DNA of 64,000 nt from JALORV01 sp035429805 (GTDB lineage Bacteria; Pseudomonadota; Gammaproteobacteria; Burkholderiales; Burkholderiaceae_F). Shown in pieces: positions 48,641 to 58,056 of the stretch (positions are counted from its first letter, which is position 1; each line of letters starts with the position of its first letter). The notes below the pieces were generated by a model. The model ran no database searches and was not told the DNA's origin. It saw only the letters and a list, made by a program, of their open reading frames with translations. The position numbers and the translations under genes are program-made. Location of the stretch: assembly GCA_035429805.1 (NCBI GenBank), contig DAOMFL010000002.1, positions 1-64,000 of the forward strand, given 5' to 3'.

Positions 48641-49066
48641 ATGGCGGTGGAACGTACCCTGTCGATCATCAAGCCCGACGCAGTCGCGAAGAACGTGATC
48701 GGGAAAATCTATTCGCGGTTCGAAACGAACGGCCTGAAGATCGTTGCAGCCCGCATGACGTGGCTGTCGCGCAGCGAGGCCGAAGGCTTTTACGCGGTGC
48801 ACCGCGAACGACCGTTCTTCAAGGACCTGGTGGACTTCATGGTGTCCGGCCCGGTGATGATCCAGGTGCTCGAGGGCGACAGCGCGATTGCGAAGAACCG
48901 TGAACTGATGGGCGCGACCGACCCGAAGAAGGCCGCGCCGGGCACGATCCGTGCCGACTTCGCTGCCAGCATAGATGCCAACGCGGTGCACGGCTCCGAC
49001 GGCGCCGATACGGCGCGCGTCGAGATCGCCTACTTCTTCCCGCAGATGGCGGTGTACTCCCGCTGA
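48641..49066 (+). CDS. ndk: Nucleoside diphosphate kinase
   Basis: Balances nucleoside triphosphate pools by phosphate transfer through a histidine. 141 residues, MAVERTLSIIKPDAVAKNVIGKIYSRFE, catalytic His117 in NAVHGSDGADTARVEI, and the ATP-site GATDPKKAAPGTIRADF. The 210 bp upstream carries AT-rich patches likely to hold a promoter. Starts the ndk-rlmN-pilF-rodZ-ispG-hisS-yfgM-bamB-der run. Confidence 0.98.
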   Translation: MAVERTLSIIKPDAVAKNVIGKIYSRFETNGLKIVAARMTWLSRSEAEGFYAVHRERPFFKDLVDFMVSGPVMIQVLEGDSAIAKNRELMGATDPKKAAPGTIRADFAASIDANAVHGSDGADTARVEIAYFFPQMAVYSR

Positions 49067-49078
49067 CGGCGGCCCGGC

Positions 49079-50200
49079 ATGGCGCGCGTGAACCTGCTCG
49101 ACTTCGATGTGGCGGCGCTGACCGGCTATGTCGCCACGCTCGACGAGAAGCCGTTCCGCGCGCGCCAGCTTGCACGCTGGATCCATCGCCGCGGTGCGGC
49201 CAGCTTCGAAGAGATGACGGATCTCGCGAAATCGCTGCGGGCGAAGCTGGCCGAGCGCGCCGAGGTCCGGGCACCTGCGGTGGTGCGTGACTCCGTGTCG
49301 GCCGACGGCACGCGCAAGTGGCTGCTCGATGTCGGTGCCGGCAATGCGATCGAGACCGTGTTCATCCCGGAGGAGGATCGCGGCACGCTGTGCGTGTCGT
49401 CGCAGGCGGGCTGTGCGGTCAACTGCGTGTTCTGTTCCACGGGCCGCCAGGGCTTCAGCCGTAACCTCACGACCGGCGAGATCGTCGGACAGCTGTGGTG
49501 GGCCGAGCACGCGCTGCGGCATTCGCTTGGCCTCGAGGCCGAAGGGGAGCGGGTGATCAGCAACGTCGTCTTGATGGGCATGGGCGAACCGCTGCAGAAC
49601 TACGATGCGGTGCTGCCGGCGCTGCGGCTGATGCTCGACGACAACGCGTACGGGCTGTCGCGCCGTCGCGTCACTGTGTCAACCTCGGGCATGGTGCCGC
49701 AGATCGATCGCCTCGCAGCCGATTGCCCGGTGGCACTCGCCGTCTCGCTGCACGCACCCGACGATGCCCTGCGCGATCAGCTGGTGCCGCTGAACCGCAA
49801 GTATCCGCTGCGTGAGCTGATGGCGGCCTGCCGACGGTACCTGAAGGTTGCGCCACGCGACTTCATCACGTTCGAGTACGTGATGCTCGACGGCGTCAAC
49901 GACACCGACCGCCACGCCAGCCAGCTGCTGGCCCTGGTGCGCGACGTCCCCTGCAAGTTCAACCTGATTCCGTTCAACCCGTTCTCGAACTCCGGCTTGT
50001 CGCGTTCGACGGACGAGCGGATCCGCGGTTTCGCGCAGCGGCTGTCGGATGCCGGCATCGTAACGACGGTGCGCCGCACGCGCGGAGACGACATCGACGC
50101 CGCGTGCGGCCAGCTGGCCGGTGAGGTGCAGGATCGAACGCGGCGCGCGCTTCGCATCGGCGAGACCCCAGTCGTGATTCCGGTTGCGGAGGTTCGTTAG
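49079..50200 (+). CDS. rlmN: Dual-specificity RNA methyltransferase RlmN
   Basis: Radical SAM enzyme that makes 2-methyladenosine at A2503 of 23S rRNA and A37 of some tRNAs. 373 residues. The cluster motif is Cys112-x3-Cys116-x2-Cys119 (AGCAVNCVFCSTG), with the SAM site GEIVGQLWWAEH and NVVLMGMGEPLQNYDAV. The C-terminal Cys343 (DIDAACGQL) is the second catalytic cysteine. Spaced 12 nt from ndk and 1 nt from the pilF start. Confidence 0.97.
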   Translation: MARVNLLDFDVAALTGYVATLDEKPFRARQLARWIHRRGAASFEEMTDLAKSLRAKLAERAEVRAPAVVRDSVSADGTRKWLLDVGAGNAIETVFIPEEDRGTLCVSSQAGCAVNCVFCSTGRQGFSRNLTTGEIVGQLWWAEHALRHSLGLEAEGERVISNVVLMGMGEPLQNYDAVLPALRLMLDDNAYGLSRRRVTVSTSGMVPQIDRLAADCPVALAVSLHAPDDALRDQLVPLNRKYPLRELMAACRRYLKVAPRDFITFEYVMLDGVNDTDRHASQLLALVRDVPCKFNLIPFNPFSNSGLSRSTDERIRGFAQRLSDAGIVTTVRRTRGDDIDAACGQLAGEVQDRTRRALRIGETPVVIPVAEVR

Positions 50201-50201
50201 C

Positions 50202-51038
50202 ATGGATCGAGGGCAGTTGGGCCGGAACGGCGCGCGGACGCTCGCGGCGATGGCGGTGCTGGGCGTCGTGGTGGTGATGGCCGCCTGCAAGACGACGACC
50301 GTCACGAATTCCAGCGGCGAGGTGATATCGACGTCCTCGACGACACCTGCCGCAGCTCAGGCGAATGCCAAGGCGCGGGCGCGCGCCCGGGTGGAACTGG
50401 CAGCCGGCTACTTTCGCAACGGCCAGGTTTCGGTGGCCCTCGAGGAGGCGCGCCGGGCGGCGCAGATCGATCCCACTTCGGCCGAAGCGTATGGACTGCT
50501 CGGGCTCATTTACACCGAGCTCGACGACACACGTGAGGCGGAGGCGAACTTCCAGCGAGCGTTGCAGCTCGACCCCGCGAATCCAGACATCAACAACAAC
50601 TATGGTTGGGTGCTGTGCCGCGGCGGCCGCGAGCAGGAGGCGATGCCGTATTTCCAGCGCGCACTGCGCGATCCTCTGTACGCCACCCCGTCGCTCGCCA
50701 ATCTCAACGCGGGAATGTGCATGATGCGGGTGCGGGACTACGGTGCGGCAGAGCCCTACCTGCGGCGTGCGTTCGAACTCGACGCTTCCAGTTCGCGCAC
50801 CAAGATGGAACTGACGCGCCTGTACCTGGCCACCGGCCGTACCGACCGGGCGGCGTTCTACTACGGGCTGCTGTCCAAGTCCGGCGAAGACACTCCGGAA
50901 TCGCTGTGGCTCGGCCTGAAGGTCGCGCGCGCGCAGGGCGATCTGCGTACCGAGACGCGGATCGCTTCGGAGCTGCGCTCGCGGTTTCCCACTTCGAAGG
51001 AGGCGGGCCTGCTGGCCCGCAATGCGTTCGATGACTGA
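50202..51038 (+). CDS. pilF: Type IV pilus biogenesis lipoprotein PilF/PilW
   Basis: 278-residue outer-membrane pilotin that helps PilQ secretin assembly. The lipobox is VVVMAAC (Cys29). About five to six TPR units follow: RVELAAGYFRNGQVSVALEEARRAAQIDP, AEAYGLLGLIYTELDDTREAEANFQRALQLDP, NPDINNNYGWVLCRGGREQEAMPYFQRAL and similar. The NNNYGWVLC motif is typical. The ATG at 50202 gives a proper signal sequence. It overlaps rodZ by 8 nt. Confidence 0.93.
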   Translation: MDRGQLGRNGARTLAAMAVLGVVVVMAACKTTTVTNSSGEVISTSSTTPAAAQANAKARARARVELAAGYFRNGQVSVALEEARRAAQIDPTSAEAYGLLGLIYTELDDTREAEANFQRALQLDPANPDINNNYGWVLCRGGREQEAMPYFQRALRDPLYATPSLANLNAGMCMMRVRDYGAAEPYLRRAFELDASSSRTKMELTRLYLATGRTDRAAFYYGLLSKSGEDTPESLWLGLKVARAQGDLRTETRIASELRSRFPTSKEAGLLARNAFDD

Positions 51039-51903
51039 CGACGCCAACACTTCCGACCCGGCCGCCGAGCCGGCTGCCGGACCGACTGCCGGACCGACGG
51101 ACGATACTGCCGGGCAGCCGCCGGCCGCCTTTGGCGAACGGCTGAAGTGGGAACGCGAGCGCTCGGGCCTGTCGGTCGGTGATATTGCGGCGCGCCTGAG
51201 GCTGCACCCCAACCAGGTGCGCGCGATCGAGCAGGAGGCGTTCGCCAAGTTGCCGGAGGCTGCGTATGTGCGTGGCTTCGTGCGCAGCTATGCGCGCGTC
51301 TTCAATCTCGAGCCGACCGCCTTGCTCGATGACCTGGCCGCGAAGCTCGCGCCGGCCTCATCGGTCGTCGACGGCATCGCGCGACAGCGCGACTACTCGC
51401 CGGTGCGTGCGGCTGCGCATGAGCAGACGTCACGTCGTTTCGTCGTCATTGGCGCCGTCCTGCTGCTGATCGTGCTCGGGGCGCTCGGCTGGTATGCAAC
51501 GCGCGAGCGCGTCGCTCCAATCGTGAAGTCTATGCCAGCCGCGCCCGTCGCTCCGGCCGCGACGGCACCGGCGCCCACCCCGGCTGCGGCTGTGCCGACA
51601 CCGGCCACGGTCGCGCCGGCCGCGGCGGCGAGCGAACCGACGCCGGCGCTGGAGCCCGTTCCGCCGCCGCCGCTGCTCAAGCTCAAGTTCACCGGTCCGT
51701 CATGGGCCGAGGTCAAGGACGCCGAAGGCAAGGTGCTGCACTCCCAGCACAATGTCGCCGCGACCGAGTTCGTGATCGAGGGCACACCGCCGTTCTACGT
51801 CACCATCGGCGACGCCACCAAGGCGAGCGTCGAAGTCCGTGGCGAAGCCTTCGACCTTGCGCCGCACACGCGCCAGAACGTCGCGCGCTTCACGATCAAC
51901 TGA
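51031..51903 (+). CDS. rodZ: RodZ-like cytoskeletal protein
   Basis: Inner-membrane partner of MreB needed for rod shape. 290 residues: Xre-type HTH at about 34-90 (FGERLKWERERSGLSVGDIAARLRLHPNQVRAIEQ), one TM helix (137-155, FVVIGAVLLLIVLGALGWY), a proline/alanine-rich periplasmic linker (about 168-212) and a C-terminal DUF4115 domain (LLKLKFTGPSWAEVKDAEGKVL). All expected parts are present. It overlaps pilF and is followed 7 nt later by ispG. Confidence 0.93.
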   Translation: MTDDANTSDPAAEPAAGPTAGPTDDTAGQPPAAFGERLKWERERSGLSVGDIAARLRLHPNQVRAIEQEAFAKLPEAAYVRGFVRSYARVFNLEPTALLDDLAAKLAPASSVVDGIARQRDYSPVRAAAHEQTSRRFVVIGAVLLLIVLGALGWYATRERVAPIVKSMPAAPVAPAATAPAPTPAAAVPTPATVAPAAAASEPTPALEPVPPPPLLKLKFTGPSWAEVKDAEGKVLHSQHNVAATEFVIEGTPPFYVTIGDATKASVEVRGEAFDLAPHTRQNVARFTIN

Positions 51904-51910
51904 CGCATCG

Positions 51911-53191
51911 ATGAACCAGCCGATCGAGCCGCTCGACTGCCTGCCGGCGGCCGCACGCCCGGCCGCGCGCCGGCGTGCGCGAGAGCTCGAAATGCGCTGG
52001 GGGGCCAGGGTCGTGCGCGTCGGTGGCGATGCGCCGGTCATGGTCCAGTCGATGACGAACACTGACACCGCCGATGCGGTGGCCACCGCGATCCAGGTCA
52101 GGGAGCTCGCCCAGGCAGGCTCCGAGGTGGTGCGCATCACGGTCAACTCGCCCGAGGCCGCGGCCGAGGTCGCGGCGATCCGTGACCAGCTCGACCGCAT
52201 GGGTGTCGACGTGCCGCTGGTCGGCGACTTCCATTACAACGGACACAAGCTGCTGACGCAGTACCCGGCCTGTGCGCAGGCGCTGTCGAAGTACCGCATC
52301 AACCCGGGCAATGTCGGCAAGGGCGCGAGGGGCGAGGACAACTTCGCGCAGATGATCGAAGTGGCGTGTCGTCACGGCAAGCCGGTGCGTATCGGAGTCA
52401 ACTGGGGCTCGCTCGACCAGGAACTGCTCGCGCGCATGATGGATGAGAACGGCGCACGGCCGGAACCGTGGGAGGCGAAGGACGTGCTGCGCGAGGCGCT
52501 GGTGCGTTCGGCCATCGAGAGCGCAGAGCGCGCCGAGCAGCTCGGCCTGGCCGGCAACCGCATCTGCCTGTCGGCCAAGGTCAGCGGAGTGCAGGACCTG
52601 ATCGCGGTCTACCGTTCGCTCGCGCAGCGCTGCGACTATCCGCTGCACCTCGGTCTCACGGAGGCCGGCATGGGCAGCAAGGGCATCGTCGCGTCCACCG
52701 CGGCGCTTGCGGTGCTGCTGCAGGAGGGCATCGGCGACACGATCCGCGTGTCGTTGACGCCCGCGCCCGGCGAGTCGCGCACGCGCGAGGTCCAGGTCGC
52801 GCAGGAGATCCTGCAGACGATGGGCCTGCGCGCCTTCACGCCGATGGTTGTCGCCTGTCCCGGCTGCGGCCGCACGACGAGCACCTACTTCCAGGAACTC
52901 GCGGACAAGATCCAGGGCTACCTGCGCGAGCAGATGCCGGTGTGGCGCGAGCGCAATCCGGGCGTCGAATCGATGACCGTCGCAGTGATGGGCTGCGTCG
53001 TCAACGGACCGGGCGAAAGCAAGCACGCAAATATCGGCATCAGCCTGCCGGGGTCGGGCGAGGCGCCGGTCGCACCCGTCTTCGTCGACGGCGTGCGCAG
53101 CGTGACGCTGAAGGGTGAACGCATCGCCGAGGAATTCCAGGCGATCGTCGATGACTACGTGCGCCGCAAGTACGCACGCATTGCCGCCTGA
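51911..53191 (+). CDS. ispG: 4-hydroxy-3-methylbut-2-enyl diphosphate synthase (flavodoxin)
   Basis: Penultimate enzyme of the methylerythritol phosphate isoprenoid route. 426 residues, the large proteobacterial form. Key blocks are VMVQSMTNTDTADAVAT, DVPLVGDFHYNGHKLL, NPGNVGKG, and the 4Fe-4S ligands Cys316, Cys319 (CPGCGRTT) and Cys362 (GCVVNGPGE). The ATG at 51911 is chosen; the longer upstream frame overlaps rodZ and is not conserved. Confidence 0.97.
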   Translation: MNQPIEPLDCLPAAARPAARRRARELEMRWGARVVRVGGDAPVMVQSMTNTDTADAVATAIQVRELAQAGSEVVRITVNSPEAAAEVAAIRDQLDRMGVDVPLVGDFHYNGHKLLTQYPACAQALSKYRINPGNVGKGARGEDNFAQMIEVACRHGKPVRIGVNWGSLDQELLARMMDENGARPEPWEAKDVLREALVRSAIESAERAEQLGLAGNRICLSAKVSGVQDLIAVYRSLAQRCDYPLHLGLTEAGMGSKGIVASTAALAVLLQEGIGDTIRVSLTPAPGESRTREVQVAQEILQTMGLRAFTPMVVACPGCGRTTSTYFQELADKIQGYLREQMPVWRERNPGVESMTVAVMGCVVNGPGESKHANIGISLPGSGEAPVAPVFVDGVRSVTLKGERIAEEFQAIVDDYVRRKYARIAA

Positions 53192-53196
53192 GCTCC

Positions 53197-54510
53197 ATGG
53201 CCACGAAGAAGCTCGCCGCCGTGCGCGGCATGAACGACATGCTGCCCGCGGACGCGCCGCTGTGGGAGTGGTTCGAGGCGCGCGTCGCGGACTGGGTGAA
53301 GAGCTATGGTTACCAGCAGATTCGCACGCCGGTCGTCGAGTACACCGAACTCTTCGTCAAGGGCATCGGCGAGGTCACTGACATTGTCGAGAAGGAGATG
53401 TATTCCTTCGAGGACCGCCTGAATGGCGAGAACCTGACGCTGCGCCCCGAGTTCACCGCCGGCGTTGTCCGCGCGGTGGTCGAGCACAACCTCACTTACG
53501 AAGCGCCGCGGCGCATCTGGTCGATAGGCCCGGTGTTCCGCCACGAGCGGCCACAGCGCGGACGCTACCGGCAGTTTCACCAGGTCAATGTCGAAGCGGT
53601 CGGCTTCGCGGGCCCCGACATCGACGCCGAACTGATCGTGATGCTGGCGCGGCTGTGGTCCATCCTCGGCATCGACCGCGTCGGGCGCGTGCGGCTCGAG
53701 ATCAACTGTCTTGGCCAGGCTGATGAACGGGCCCGGCACCGCGCCGACCTGATCGCCTACCTGTCGCGGCACGAGCCCCGGCTCGACGCCGACGCGCGGC
53801 GCCGGCTGCACACCAATCCGCTGCGCATCCTGGACACCAAGAATCCGGACCTGGCGGAGATCGTCGCCGGAGCGCCGCGCATCACCGACTACCTGGGCAA
53901 TGCCTCGCGCGCGCACTTCGAGGGCCTGCAGGCGCTGCTTGCGGCGGCCGGCATAGAGTTCACGATCAATCCGCGCATGGTGCGGGGACTCGACTACTAC
54001 AACCTCACGGTATTCGAATGGATGACAGATGCGCTCGGCGCGCAGGGCACGCTTTGCGGCGGCGGCCGCTATGACCCGCTGATCGAACGCATGGGTGGCA
54101 AACCCACGCCCGGCATCGGCTTCGGCATGGGCATCGAGCGCGTGATCGAACTGCTGCGCGAGACCGGATCGGTCGATGCGCGTGCCGGCACCGACGTCTA
54201 CGTGGTGCACCAGGGCGGGCCGACACAGCGGCAGGCCTTCCTGCTCGCCGAGAAGCTGCGCGATGCCGGCCTCGACGTCATCCTGCATGCGGGCGACGCC
54301 AGCATGAAGTCGCAGATGAAGAAGGCCGACGCGAGCGGTGCGGAGTACGCGGCCATCGTCGGCACGGCCGAGGGCGCGCAGAATTCCGCCGCCATCAAGG
54401 CGCTGCGCGCGGCCGATGCGTCGGTTCCGTTTGCGGAGCAGCGTATCGTCCCGCTCGACCGGATTCCCGATGAAATCGTGGAAGCATTGACACGCAACGA
54501 CAACCTGTAG
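53197..54510 (+). CDS. hisS: Histidyl-tRNA synthetase
   Basis: Class II synthetase, 437 residues. Motif 1 lies around QQIRTPVVEYTELFVKGIGE, motif 2 in FRHERPQRGRYRQFHQVNVEAVG, the histidine-A motif in RGLDYYNLTVFEW and motif 3 in GGRYDPLIERMGGKPTPGIGFGMGIERVI. The C-terminal anticodon domain begins near VYVVHQGGPTQRQAFLLAEKL. It starts 5 nt after ispG, as in most Proteobacteria. Confidence 0.98.
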   Translation: MATKKLAAVRGMNDMLPADAPLWEWFEARVADWVKSYGYQQIRTPVVEYTELFVKGIGEVTDIVEKEMYSFEDRLNGENLTLRPEFTAGVVRAVVEHNLTYEAPRRIWSIGPVFRHERPQRGRYRQFHQVNVEAVGFAGPDIDAELIVMLARLWSILGIDRVGRVRLEINCLGQADERARHRADLIAYLSRHEPRLDADARRRLHTNPLRILDTKNPDLAEIVAGAPRITDYLGNASRAHFEGLQALLAAAGIEFTINPRMVRGLDYYNLTVFEWMTDALGAQGTLCGGGRYDPLIERMGGKPTPGIGFGMGIERVIELLRETGSVDARAGTDVYVVHQGGPTQRQAFLLAEKLRDAGLDVILHAGDASMKSQMKKADASGAEYAAIVGTAEGAQNSAAIKALRAADASVPFAEQRIVPLDRIPDEIVEALTRNDNL

Positions 54511-54517
54511 GGAAGCG

Positions 54518-55159
54518 ATGGCCTACGACCTCGAAGAACAGGAACAACTGGCGCAACTGAAGGCGTGGTGGCAGAAATACGGCAATTTGATCCTCACGTC
54601 CGTGACGGTCGTGCTGCTCGGCTTTGCCGCGTACAACGGCTGGCGCTGGTACGAGCGCGACCAGGCGAAGTCGGCCGCCGGCATCTACGGCCAGCTCGAG
54701 GAAGCGATCGGGGCGCGCGATGCTGCCAAGGTGCAGACGCTGGCCGCTTCGCTAGAGGAGCATTACAGCCGCACGACCTATGCGGCGATCGCCGCGCTGC
54801 AGGCGGCCAGGCTCAACGCCGAAACGGGCGACACGGCGAAGGCAGCAGAGCAGCTGCGCTGGGTCATCGACAAGTCCGGGCACGGCGAGCTGACAATGAT
54901 TGCGCGCGTGCGGCTCGCTGGCGTGCTGCTCGATGCCAAGAAGTACGACGAGGCGCTGCAGGCGCTGAACTTCGACGCGCCGGTGGCGTACCAGCCGACG
55001 GTGCTCGACCGCCGCGGCGACGTGCTGGTCGCGCAGAACAAGACCGAGGAGGCGCGTGCCGCCTACAAGGACGCGCTCGCGAAGGCCGACGCGCAGCATC
55101 CTCTGCGGGCCATCATCCAGCTGAAGCTCGACGCGCTGCCGCCCGCCGCGGCGTCATGA
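54518..55159 (+). CDS. yfgM: YfgM-like TPR membrane protein
   Basis: 213 residues. An N-terminal cytoplasmic segment (MAYDLEEQEQLAQLKAWWQKYGN) leads to one TM helix (about 22-40, LILTSVTVVLLGFAAYNGW) and a periplasmic region with TPR-like helices. YfgM associates with the SecYEG translocon and PpiD and helps outer-membrane protein traffic in E. coli. Its position between hisS and bamB is conserved. Its stop and the bamB start overlap as ATGA. Confidence 0.9.
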   Translation: MAYDLEEQEQLAQLKAWWQKYGNLILTSVTVVLLGFAAYNGWRWYERDQAKSAAGIYGQLEEAIGARDAAKVQTLAASLEEHYSRTTYAAIAALQAARLNAETGDTAKAAEQLRWVIDKSGHGELTMIARVRLAGVLLDAKKYDEALQALNFDAPVAYQPTVLDRRGDVLVAQNKTEEARAAYKDALAKADAQHPLRAIIQLKLDALPPAAAS

Positions 55160-56331
55160 AAGTGACGATGGCGATCAACGGGGGGCGCCGCCTCGCGACG
55201 GTGCTGGCCTGCGGCCTGATAGCCGGGTGTTCCTCGATGCCGTCCTGGTGGCCGTCGTGGCTCGGCGGATCGTCGAGCAGGACGGCCGAGCCGGCGCCGC
55301 TGGTCGAGTTCTCGCCCTCGCTCTCGCCGCGCGTGGCATGGCGCACGAACGTCGGTTCGTCGCGTGGCGCGACGCTGCAGCCCGCGGTGCTCGAGAACGC
55401 GATCTTCGCGGCCGGCGCAAGGGGCTCGGTGGTGCGCATCGGGCCGGACGGTCAGGTCGTCTGGACCACGGACACGAACGTTGCGATCAGCGGTGGCGTC
55501 GGCAGCGACGGCTTCGTCGTCGCGGTGGGCAGTCCGCGCGGCGACGTGGTGGCGCTCGGCGCCGATGGCAAGGAGCTGTGGCGGGCGCAGGTGAGCGGCT
55601 CGATCGTGTCGCCGCCGCTGGTCGGCCGAGGTCTCGTGGTCGTGCGCTCGACCGATTTCCGCGTCGTGACGTTCGACGCGACGACCGGAAAGCGACGCTG
55701 GAACTACCAGCGTACGACGCCGCCGCTGACGCTGAACGCCGTGACGGGCATGGCGTTCGCCGGCGACCTGATCGCCGCCGGATTCCCCAGCGGCCGCCTG
55801 GTGATGCTCGGCGCGGCCAACGGCACCGTGCGCTGGGAAGGCCCGGTAGCCGAAGCGCGCGGTGCGACCGAGGTGGAGCGGCTCGTCGACGTGCTCGGCA
55901 CCCCGCTGGTCGCCGGCGGCGACGTCTGCGCGGCCGCGTACCAGGGACGTATCGCCTGCTTCGAGGTCGCCAACGGCAACCTGCGGTGGGCACGCGAACT
56001 GTCGGCGGGCGCCGGTGTAGGCGGCGATACCCGGCGCCTCTACGCCGTCGATGCCAAGTCCAACGTCGTCGCCTTCTCGATGGCGACGGGCGCAAATGCC
56101 TGGCGCCAGGACAAGCTGCTGAACCGGGACCTCACCACGCCGCTCGCGCTGCGCCGGGCCGTCCTCGTCGGCGACTACGCCGGCTACCTGCACCTGCTGT
56201 CGCCCGAGGACGGCGGCTTCCTCGCGCGCCTCTCGCTCGGGTCGGAGATCAACGCGGCGCCGGTCGCCTTCGGCGGTGGCGCCATCGTGCAGACCCAGGA
56301 CGGGACCGTCGCGCTCGTGACGGTCGAGTAG
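55156..56331 (+). CDS. bamB: Outer-membrane protein assembly factor BamB
   Basis: Lipoprotein beta-propeller of the BAM complex. 391 residues with lipobox LIAGC (Cys25) and repeated PQQ-like blades (GSVVRIGPDGQVVWTTDTN, GDVVALGADGKELWRAQVSG, FRVVTFDATTGKRRWNYQ, GRIACFEVANGNLRWARELS, SNVVAFSMATGANAWRQDKL). The C-terminus EINAAPVAFGGGAIVQTQDGTVALVTVE closes the propeller. The ATG overlaps yfgM. Confidence 0.95.
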   Translation: MKVTMAINGGRRLATVLACGLIAGCSSMPSWWPSWLGGSSSRTAEPAPLVEFSPSLSPRVAWRTNVGSSRGATLQPAVLENAIFAAGARGSVVRIGPDGQVVWTTDTNVAISGGVGSDGFVVAVGSPRGDVVALGADGKELWRAQVSGSIVSPPLVGRGLVVVRSTDFRVVTFDATTGKRRWNYQRTTPPLTLNAVTGMAFAGDLIAAGFPSGRLVMLGAANGTVRWEGPVAEARGATEVERLVDVLGTPLVAGGDVCAAAYQGRIACFEVANGNLRWARELSAGAGVGGDTRRLYAVDAKSNVVAFSMATGANAWRQDKLLNRDLTTPLALRRAVLVGDYAGYLHLLSPEDGGFLARLSLGSEINAAPVAFGGGAIVQTQDGTVALVTVE

Positions 56332-56350
56332 GCCGTCCGACCTGCGTCCG

Positions 56351-57685
56351 ATGAAACCGGTCATCGCGCTCGTCGGCCGTCCGAACGTCGGCAAGTCGAC
56401 GCTCTTCAACCGGCTGACGCGCAGCCGCGCGGCACTGGTTGCGGACTTCCCCGGCCTCACGCGCGACCGCCACTACGGCGACGGCAAGGTGGGAGAGCGC
56501 GACTACATCGTCATCGACACCGGGGGCTTCGAGCCGCTGAACGCTGAAGGCATCGCGCGCGAGATGGCGGCGCAGGCGGAGCAGGCCATCGCCGAGAGCG
56601 ATGTCATCGTCTTCGTGCTCGACGCCCGCGAAGGGCTGGCCGCGCAGGATCGGCGCATCGGCGAGCGGCTGCGTGTCACCGGACGCCCGGTGCTGCTCGC
56701 GGTCAACAAGGCCGAGGGACTGCCGGCCGAAGCGATCGCCGAGTTCCACGAACTGGGACTGGGCGAACCGCACGCGATCTCCGCGGCCCACGGCGATGGC
56801 GTGCACGATCTGATGGACCTTGCGCTGGCGCCCTTCGTTGCGGCAGCCGGGGAAGCGGTCGAGGAAACGCATGAGGAAGGCGCGCGGCGCGTGCGCGTCG
56901 CAGTCGTGGGTCGCCCGAACGTCGGCAAGTCCACGCTGATCAATGCGCTGCTCGGTGAGGAGCGGCTGATTGCGTTCGACCAGCCGGGCACGACGCGCGA
57001 CGCGATCGAAGTCGAATTCGAGTTCGACGGCCGTCCGTATACGCTGATCGACACCGCCGGGCTGCGGCGGCGCGGCAAGGTGTTCGAGGCGGTCGAGAAG
57101 TTCTCCGTCGTCAAGACGCTGCAGGCGATCGCCGGTGCGAACGTCGTCGTGCTGCTGCTCGATGCGTCGTCGGAGGTGTCGGACCAGGACGCGCACATCG
57201 CCGGCTACGTGCTGGAAAGCGGCCGCGCGCTGGTCATTGCGGTCAACAAGTGGGACGGTCTGGACGACTACCAGCGTGACCGGATCAAGCGCGAGATCGA
57301 CCGCAAGCTGCACTTCCTGCGCTGGGCTCGGGTCCATACGATTTCGGCGCTGAAGCGCACGGGCCTGTCGGCGGTGATGCGCTCGGTTTCCGAGGCGCAT
57401 GCGGCCGCGTTTGCCCGGCTGCCGACACCGAAGCTCACCCGGGCGCTGCAGGCAGCGGTGGCACGACAGATGCCGCCGCGCGCCGGGCCGCTGCGCCCCA
57501 AGCTGCGTTACGCGCACCAGGGCGGGGTAAACCCGCCCATCATCGTGATCCACGGCAATGCGTTGAATCATGTCCAGGACAGCTACCGCCGCTACCTCGA
57601 GGGTCATTTCCGCTCGACGTTCGATCTGACCGGCACGCCGCTGCGCGTCGAGTTCCGCACCGGGCGCAACCCGTATGTCGCCTGA
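56351..57685 (+). CDS. der: Ribosome-associated GTPase Der (EngA)
   Basis: GTPase with two tandem G domains needed for 50S assembly. 444 residues. First G domain: VGRPNVGKST (8-17), DFPGLTRDRHYG, DTGGFEPL and NKAEG. Second: VGRPNVGKST (186-195), DTAGLRRRGK and NKWDG. The C-terminal KH-like domain ends with GTPLRVEFRTGRNPY. It begins 19 nt after bamB. Confidence 0.98.
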   Translation: MKPVIALVGRPNVGKSTLFNRLTRSRAALVADFPGLTRDRHYGDGKVGERDYIVIDTGGFEPLNAEGIAREMAAQAEQAIAESDVIVFVLDAREGLAAQDRRIGERLRVTGRPVLLAVNKAEGLPAEAIAEFHELGLGEPHAISAAHGDGVHDLMDLALAPFVAAAGEAVEETHEEGARRVRVAVVGRPNVGKSTLINALLGEERLIAFDQPGTTRDAIEVEFEFDGRPYTLIDTAGLRRRGKVFEAVEKFSVVKTLQAIAGANVVVLLLDASSEVSDQDAHIAGYVLESGRALVIAVNKWDGLDDYQRDRIKREIDRKLHFLRWARVHTISALKRTGLSAVMRSVSEAHAAAFARLPTPKLTRALQAAVARQMPPRAGPLRPKLRYAHQGGVNPPIIVIHGNALNHVQDSYRRYLEGHFRSTFDLTGTPLRVEFRTGRNPYVA

Positions 57686-57822
57686 GGGCGTTTGGCCAAG
57701 GCCCGCGATTTGCTTTACATTGAACTTCGTGGCCCCGTCCCCATCTGATCCCCCGTGACGGATGGCTCGACCCCTCCCGAGCCGATGACAACAAGCGGCG
57801 CTGAACCGCTGGAGCCGATGAC

Positions 57823-58056
57823 ATGAGCAACAAAGGGCAACTTCTACAAGACCCGTTTCTGAATGCGCTGCGTAGGGAACACATTCCGGTTTCGATCTAC
57901 CTGGTCAATGGCATCAAGCTGCAGGGCCAGATCGAGTCGTTCGACCAGTACGTGGTCCTGCTGCGCAACACCGTGACGCAGATGGTCTACAAGCACGCAA
58001 TCTCCACCGTCGTGCCGGCGCGTCCGGTGAACCTCAACGCGGAGTCGGACTCCTGA
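57823..58056 (+). CDS. hfq: RNA chaperone Hfq
   Basis: 77-residue Sm-like hexameric protein that matches small RNAs to mRNAs. MSNKGQLLQDPFLNALRREHIPVSIYLVNGIKLQGQIESFDQYVVLL is the Sm1 part and TQMVYKHAISTVVP the Sm2 motif with YKHA. The short C-terminal tail (ARPVNLNAESDS) is typical of Betaproteobacteria. The 137-bp gap after der contains its leader; no promoter is called with confidence. The hfq stop overlaps the inferred hflX start. Confidence 0.98.
   Translation: MSNKGQLLQDPFLNALRREHIPVSIYLVNGIKLQGQIESFDQYVVLLRNTVTQMVYKHAISTVVPARPVNLNAESDS
58041..58044 (+). promoter_or_regulatory. Shine-Dalgarno supporting the hflX CTG start
   Basis: GGAG inside the last codons of hfq, 8 nt before the CTG at 58053. 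Together with the CTGA overlap it supports initiation there rather than at the later GTG 58209. Confidence 0.5.

Noticed and set aside
48493..48903. Open frame starting MIEFLARLGHRKYLIYRGF upstream of and into ndk
   Set aside because: The first part is protein-like, but it runs out of frame through ndk with shadow-type composition, and its start lies in the AT-rich ndk leader.
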